Positions 60,481-64,000 of a stretch of 64,000 nucleotides of DNA are shown here, piece by piece. The position numbers and the translations under genes are program-made. Numbering within the stretch: position 1 is the first letter of the stretch; every line of letters begins with the position of its first letter. The notes beneath the pieces are model-generated. The model was not told the DNA's origin and did not search any database. It was given only the letters and a program-made list of their open reading frames with translations. This DNA comes from Rhodobacterales bacterium. GTDB lineage: Bacteria > Pseudomonadota > Alphaproteobacteria > Rhodobacterales > Rhodobacteraceae. The stretch spans positions 115,653 through 179,652 of the forward strand of contig JAJNPS010000011.1 of the NCBI GenBank assembly GCA_021155205.1, read 5' to 3'.

Positions 60481-61422
60481 TCAGCCCTGCGGCGTCATCG
60501 CCTTGCGCTGGCGCGCGCGTTCCAGCCCCAGTTGCCGTTCGCGCCAGATGATCAGGATGCCCGCCGTGACGATCAGGGCAGCGCCACCGATCATCGTCCA
60601 GGTCGGCACCTCGGCAAAGACGAAATAGCCGATCGCCAATGCAAACAGCATCGAGGCATAGTCGAACGGTGCCACCAGCGAGGCGTCCGCCTCGCGGTAG
60701 CTGGAGGTCAGAAGGATTTGCCCCACGCCGCCCAAAAGGCCCGACGCGACCAGCAGTGCGGCCTCCCACGGTGTCGGCCAGACCCAGCCAAAGGGCAGCG
60801 TGGCCAGCGCCAGGACCGAGGCCGTCACCGAAAACCAGAACACGATGGCGGGGGTCTTTTCCGTCATCACCAGTTTTCGCACAAAAACCTGGGCAAGGGC
60901 CGCGAACACTGCAGACCCAAGGACGATCGCCGCACCGAACGCCTCGCGTTGGCTCGCCGCGTCCGGCTGCAGGACCGTCAGGCGCGGCGACAGCACGATC
61001 ATCACGCCCACCAGTCCAAGCGCGACCGAAGTGATGCGAAAGGCGCGCACCTGCTCGCCGAGGAACATCGCGGCAAAGATGACCGTCAGCAGGGGCGCGG
61101 CATAGCCGATCGCCGTCACCTCGGGCAGCGGCAGGTAGCCAAGACCCGCAAAGCCCAGTCCCATGGCAAGGGTGCCGACCAGTCCGCGCCAGACATGGCC
61201 CATCGGATGCTCGGCCCGAAAGCCCGTCGCCAGTTCGTGCCGCCAGCCAAGCCAGGCCACGATCACCGGAATGGCAAAGAACGACCTGAAGAACACCGTC
61301 TGGCCCGCCGGAACATGCGCCGCCGTGGCCTTGATCATGGACGCCATCACGATGAAACAGACGACCGAGGCGAGTTTCAGGGCAATGCCCCGCAAAGGGC
61401 GCTGAGATGGTGCGTCAGCCAT
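60481..61422 (-). CDS. EamA/DMT family transporter
   Basis: A 313-residue drug/metabolite transporter with two EamA repeats and about ten helices. The first repeat contains VVCFIVMASMIKATAAHVPAG and PLPEVTAIGYAAPLLTVIFAA; the second contains LLTSSYREADASLVAPFDYA. ATG 61422 is used, giving MADAPSQRPLRGIALKLASV. It is divergent from ade with 91 bases between starts and convergent with the ROK gene. Substrate class cannot be read from sequence; metabolite export is typical. Confidence 0.92.
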   Translation of the reverse strand: MADAPSQRPLRGIALKLASVVCFIVMASMIKATAAHVPAGQTVFFRSFFAIPVIVAWLGWRHELATGFRAEHPMGHVWRGLVGTLAMGLGFAGLGYLPLPEVTAIGYAAPLLTVIFAAMFLGEQVRAFRITSVALGLVGVMIVLSPRLTVLQPDAASQREAFGAAIVLGSAVFAALAQVFVRKLVMTEKTPAIVFWFSVTASVLALATLPFGWVWPTPWEAALLVASGLLGGVGQILLTSSYREADASLVAPFDYASMLFALAIGYFVFAEVPTWTMIGGAALIVTAGILIIWRERQLGLERARQRKAMTPQG

Positions 61423-61469
61423 GCAGCAAACAGGATCACGCGGCCCTGCCGGATGCAAGGGACTGGACG

Positions 61470-61484
61470 GCATGGCTGCCATGC
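61470..61484. promoter_or_regulatory. 15-bp palindrome in front of ade
   Basis: GCATGGC-T-GCCATGC is a perfect palindrome 30 bases before the ade ATG and between the divergent DMT transporter and ade genes. A second, looser pair (TGCAG/CTGCA) lies next to it. It may be an operator for either gene. No regulator is known. Confidence 0.4.
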
Positions 61485-61513
61485 AGTTTGCTGCACCCCC
61501 AAAGGAGCGCCCG

Positions 61514-63211
61514 ATGACACCGCATCTGCACGATCTGATCGACCAGGGCAGGGGTCTGGCGCCCGCCGACATCGTCTTGCGCGGGGGGCGGGTGCTGGAC
61601 CTGATCACCGGGGATCTGGTGGCAAGCGACGTGGCGATCTGCGGTGACACCATCGTCGGCGTGTTCGGCGACTATCAGGGACGCCGGGAGATCGACGTTG
61701 CGGGGCAGATCCTTGTCCCCGGCTTCATCGACACGCATCTGCATATCGAAAGCTCTTGTGTGACCCCCTTCGAATTCGACCGCTGCGTGACCCCGCGCGG
61801 CGTGACGACCGCGATCTGCGATCCGCACGAGATCGCAAATGTGCTGGGCATGCCCGGCATCCGGTATTTTCTCGACTGTGCCGCACGGACGCTGATGTCG
61901 ATCAAGGTGCAGTTGTCATCCTGCGTGCCCTCCACGCATATGGAAACCGCAGGCGCGCGGCTTTCGGCGGCGGACCTGATGCCCTTCATCGACCATCCCG
62001 CCGGAATTGGCCTCGCCGAGTTCATGAACTTTCCCGGTGTTCTGGCCAAGGACCCCGGCTGCATCGAAAAGCTGCAGGCGTTCCGGGGTCGCCATATCGA
62101 CGGCCATGCGCCCCTGCTGCGGGGCAACGACCTGAACGGCTATATCGCGGCCGGCATCCGGACCGAGCATGAGGCGACGACCTTCGACGAGGGGCTTGAA
62201 AAACTGCGCAAGGGCCTGCGCGTCCTGATCCGCGAGGGGTCGGTCAGCAAGGATCTCGTGGCGCTGGCACCCTTGCTGACGGAACGGCACGCACCCTATC
62301 TCTGCCTCTGCACTGACGACCGCAACCCCCTCGACATCGCCGAGCATGGCCATCTCGACCACATGATCCGCACGGCGATTGCGCTCGGCTGCCCACCTCT
62401 TGCGGTCTATCGCGCTGCGAGCCTGTCGGCGGCAGAGGCGTTCGGGCTGAAGGATCGGGGCCTGATCGCGCCCGGCAAGCGCGCCGACATCGCGGTGATC
62501 GACAGTCTGGAGGGGTGCCATGCGTCGATGGTGCTGGCGGGGGGCGTGGTTGCGGATGCTGGGGCCTTCGCAGGGCGCACGATCATCCCCCCGGTCGGGC
62601 GTCATTCGGTCAAGGCGGCACGGGTCGAGCCGGGGCATTTCCGCACCGGCGGCAACCGGACGGAAACTCCGGTGATCGGCATCCTGCCCGGCAAGATCAT
62701 CACCGAACACCTGACCTTCGATATCCCCCCGGCAGGGGGCGACAAGCGGCCCGACATCACCCGCGACCTGATCAAGATCGCGATCATCGAGCGGCACGGG
62801 ATCAACGGCAACCGCGCCACCGGGTTCGTGCAGGGCTTTGGCCTGCAGCGGGGGGCGATTGCCTCGACCGTCTGTCACGACCACCACAACATCGCGGTGG
62901 TGGGGGCGGACTATGCCGACATGGCGCTGGCCGCGAACCGGCTGATCGAGATCGAGGGCGGGTTTGTCGTGACCGAGGGGGGGCGCGTGCTGGCGGAACT
63001 GGCGCTGCCGGTGGCGGGGCTGATGAGCCTGGAGCCGTTCGAGGTGGTCCGGGACGCGCTGGTTGATTTGCGGGCGGCGGCGAAAGGGTTGGGGGTGGTG
63101 CTGGAAGAGCCGTTCCTGCAGATGGCGTTCCTGGCCCTGCCGGTGATCCCGCATCTGAAGATCACGGATATGGGGATGGTCGATGTGGATCGGTTCGAGG
63201 TGATGCCGTGA
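61514..63211 (+). CDS. ade: adenine deaminase
   Basis: A 565-residue amidohydrolase that deaminates adenine to hypoxanthine in purine salvage. Metal-binding blocks are GFIDTHLHIESS, DPHEIANVLGMPG, and DGHAPLLRGN; the CTDDRNPLDI region holds the catalytic Asp. The C-terminal Ade-specific domain includes TVCHDHHNIAVVG. ATG 61514 has AAAGGAG six bases upstream. The length agrees with bacterial Ade. It lies divergent from the DMT transporter, with a palindrome between them. The 88 bases downstream to 63300 hold no gene. Confidence 0.94.
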   Translation: MTPHLHDLIDQGRGLAPADIVLRGGRVLDLITGDLVASDVAICGDTIVGVFGDYQGRREIDVAGQILVPGFIDTHLHIESSCVTPFEFDRCVTPRGVTTAICDPHEIANVLGMPGIRYFLDCAARTLMSIKVQLSSCVPSTHMETAGARLSAADLMPFIDHPAGIGLAEFMNFPGVLAKDPGCIEKLQAFRGRHIDGHAPLLRGNDLNGYIAAGIRTEHEATTFDEGLEKLRKGLRVLIREGSVSKDLVALAPLLTERHAPYLCLCTDDRNPLDIAEHGHLDHMIRTAIALGCPPLAVYRAASLSAAEAFGLKDRGLIAPGKRADIAVIDSLEGCHASMVLAGGVVADAGAFAGRTIIPPVGRHSVKAARVEPGHFRTGGNRTETPVIGILPGKIITEHLTFDIPPAGGDKRPDITRDLIKIAIIERHGINGNRATGFVQGFGLQRGAIASTVCHDHHNIAVVGADYADMALAANRLIEIEGGFVVTEGGRVLAELALPVAGLMSLEPFEVVRDALVDLRAAAKGLGVVLEEPFLQMAFLALPVIPHLKITDMGMVDVDRFEVMP

Positions 63212-63299
63212 GGGGGAGGCTGGGTGGCGCGGTTCTGGATGTGAGGGATTTCAAGGGGTTGAGGTGGTGGAATTAGGGGGGTGTCAGGGTTTGGAGATC

Positions 63300-63596
63300 T
63301 CAGTCGATTGGAAACTTCGTCTTCAGCCGGCGCAGGACTTCCCGTTGATCGGAGGCCGTCGCCCGGCGAATCTGCACGAGGAGTTTGGTGAGGGACGGTC
63401 GGTCGAGCGTCAGATTGGCGGAGCCTTCGTTGCAAACGGAACATAGCGCCCGCAAGTTGCTTGCCTCGTCCGACCCGCCTTGGGACTTGTCGATGACATG
63501 GCCGATCTGCAGCCTTGTTTTTCTTGTCGGATCATAGGGGTGCGGCTCGCCAGCGCCCGCGCACCTTTGGAAACAACCTTTTCCTTCATTCTGCTG
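63300..63596 (-). pseudogene. HNH endonuclease remnant, N-terminus missing
   Basis: A 98-residue open frame ending in TGA at 63300 encodes an HNH nuclease domain: CFQRCAGAGEP, then IGHVIDKSQGGSDEASNL and ALCSVCNEGSANL. Both zinc cysteine pairs and the DNA-cutting His are present. An in-frame TGA at 63597-63599 lies just upstream and no start codon exists between it and the first cysteine. So the N-terminal part is lost or out of frame. It follows the methyltransferase piece with an 11-base overlap, as a restriction partner would. A remnant of a type II-like system is the best reading. Confidence 0.7.
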
Positions 63597-63837
63597 TCAC
63601 GGCAAGTTCGACGGCGCGGTGACATTCAGATGTGCGAATGGCAGCCGAGATCGCCAACCCCAATGCCTCGGCAACGGGTGGTGGAAAGGCGTTGCCAATC
63701 TGACGGTAGGCATTTGTCCTTTTACCAAAGAATGACCAGTCGTCTGGAAAACCCTGCAATCTCGCAACCATGCGCATGGTCAGACGTGCCAAACCTTCAA
63801 AGCCAGCGCCTGGGGCCGCATCGCAATAGTCGAACCG
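63586..63837 (-). pseudogene. DNA cytosine methyltransferase C-terminal fragment
   Basis: The last 83 residues of an m5C methyltransferase are recognisable: LARLTMRMVARLQGFPDDW, then YRQIGNAFPPPVAEALG, the conserved motifs IX-X at the C-terminus. Upstream coding stops abruptly at a TAA at 63838-63840, where transposase DNA begins. The catalytic PCQ and ENV motifs are not in the window. Thus the gene is split or truncated by the IS. The missing part could lie beyond 64000. Confidence 0.85.
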
Positions 63838-63839
63838 TT

Positions 63840-64000
63840 AACCCCTAGCTTGGCCCAAGCAGCGCGCGCCTGGGCGCGGTTCTTGGCGAGGCCGCGGTAG
63901 CGGGTCTTCACGTGGCCGAACTGGCGCTTGATCACCCGGAACGGATGCTCGACCCTGGCCCGCACCATGGCGATGATGCGGTTGGCCCGTTCCTCGAGGG
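63840..64000 (-). mobile_element. IS5-family transposase end, runs off the window
   Basis: The minus strand encodes the C-terminal part of an IS5-type transposase: ERANRIIAMVRARVEHPFRV, then IKRQFGHVKTRYRGLAKN, a hallmark of this family. The frame runs on without a stop through the junction to 63780 inside the methyltransferase DNA, so the natural stop is lost or the end is truncated. The boundary is within a few bases of 63838-63850. The rest of the element lies beyond 64000, so neither inverted repeat nor target duplication could be checked. Confidence 0.8.

Noticed and set aside
58837..61647. 936-codon plus-strand frame
   Set aside because: It crosses fucU, the ROK gene and the antisense EamA gene; no coherent protein.
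1..64000. CRISPR array, tRNA or rRNA genes
   Set aside because: No spaced direct repeats of CRISPR type, and no tRNA or rRNA signature recognised on either strand.

Overview
The window looks like chromosome of an alphaproteobacterium of the family Rhodobacteraceae. The DNA is GC-rich and densely packed, with many 4-base ATGA or TGATG gene overlaps. The gene set fits that family: glcDEF with an extra small membrane gene, a six-gene pha/mnh antiporter operon with fused A and B subunits, an frcBCAK-type sugar transporter, an alphaproteobacterial glutamate-cysteine ligase and a DUF1285 protein. The GC-rich hairpin before glcE also resembles an intergenic repeat I associate with this family. No rRNA, tRNA or CRISPR array was seen, and no gene-free stretch reaches 300 bases. 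The genus cannot be fixed from sequence alone.

Layout. 1-4317: minus-strand polA (its C-terminus lies off the window), a small zinc-finger protein, a hydroxypyruvate isomerase-like gene and a DUF1285 gene. 4378-11106: a translationally coupled MoxR / DUF58 / BatA-DUF4159 / VWA-like membrane-protein operon. 11117-16161: DUF599 (minus), then glycolate oxidase glcD-glcE-orf109-glcF behind a promoter overlapped by a palindrome. 16222-18542: two tandem exported trypsin-like proteases and an Hsp20 gene with a sigma-32-like promoter and a strong terminator. 18558-21277: an ECF sigma factor overlapping a single-pass VWA membrane protein. 21333-23309: a BciB-like F420-hydrogenase-beta family protein and a secreted peptidoglycan-binding protein. 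23518-28207: an aminotransferase, SDR, cupin, GST-like and gabD group with an attenuator-like leader. 28312-31468: an alpha/beta hydrolase, a small coiled-coil membrane protein and an OmpA-family protein.

31507-39159 is housekeeping: ubiA and rsmE (divergent, ATGs 12 bases apart), gshA, plsY, a dihydroorotase-like gene lacking catalytic ligands, a 36-residue membrane peptide, pyrB and a uracil-DNA glycosylase. 39242-44074: an RND efflux pair. 44084-48921: a DsbD-N domain protein, yqgE, a double-domain aldehyde dehydrogenase and deoC, with a perfect 16-bp palindrome upstream of deoC. 49036-54801: the pha (mrp) antiporter operon. 54919-60430: frcK, frcA, frcC and frcB on the minus strand, divergent from fucU/rbsD and a ROK repressor; an AT-rich palindrome lies between them. 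60481-63211: an EamA transporter and adenine deaminase. 63300-64000: a decayed restriction-modification remnant (HNH nuclease and m5C methyltransferase pieces) cut by an IS5-family element that runs off the window.

Functional links: glc feeds 2-hydroxy acids into respiration. frc, fucU and the ROK gene form a self-contained sugar regulon. deoC makes acetaldehyde that the neighbouring dehydrogenase could oxidise. PyrB probably needs the inactive dihydroorotase-like protein as a partner. The most open-ended loci are the ECF/VWA pair, the alternative-hairpin leader at 24661-24719, the tandem proteases with a shared C-terminal tail, and the MoxR operon.
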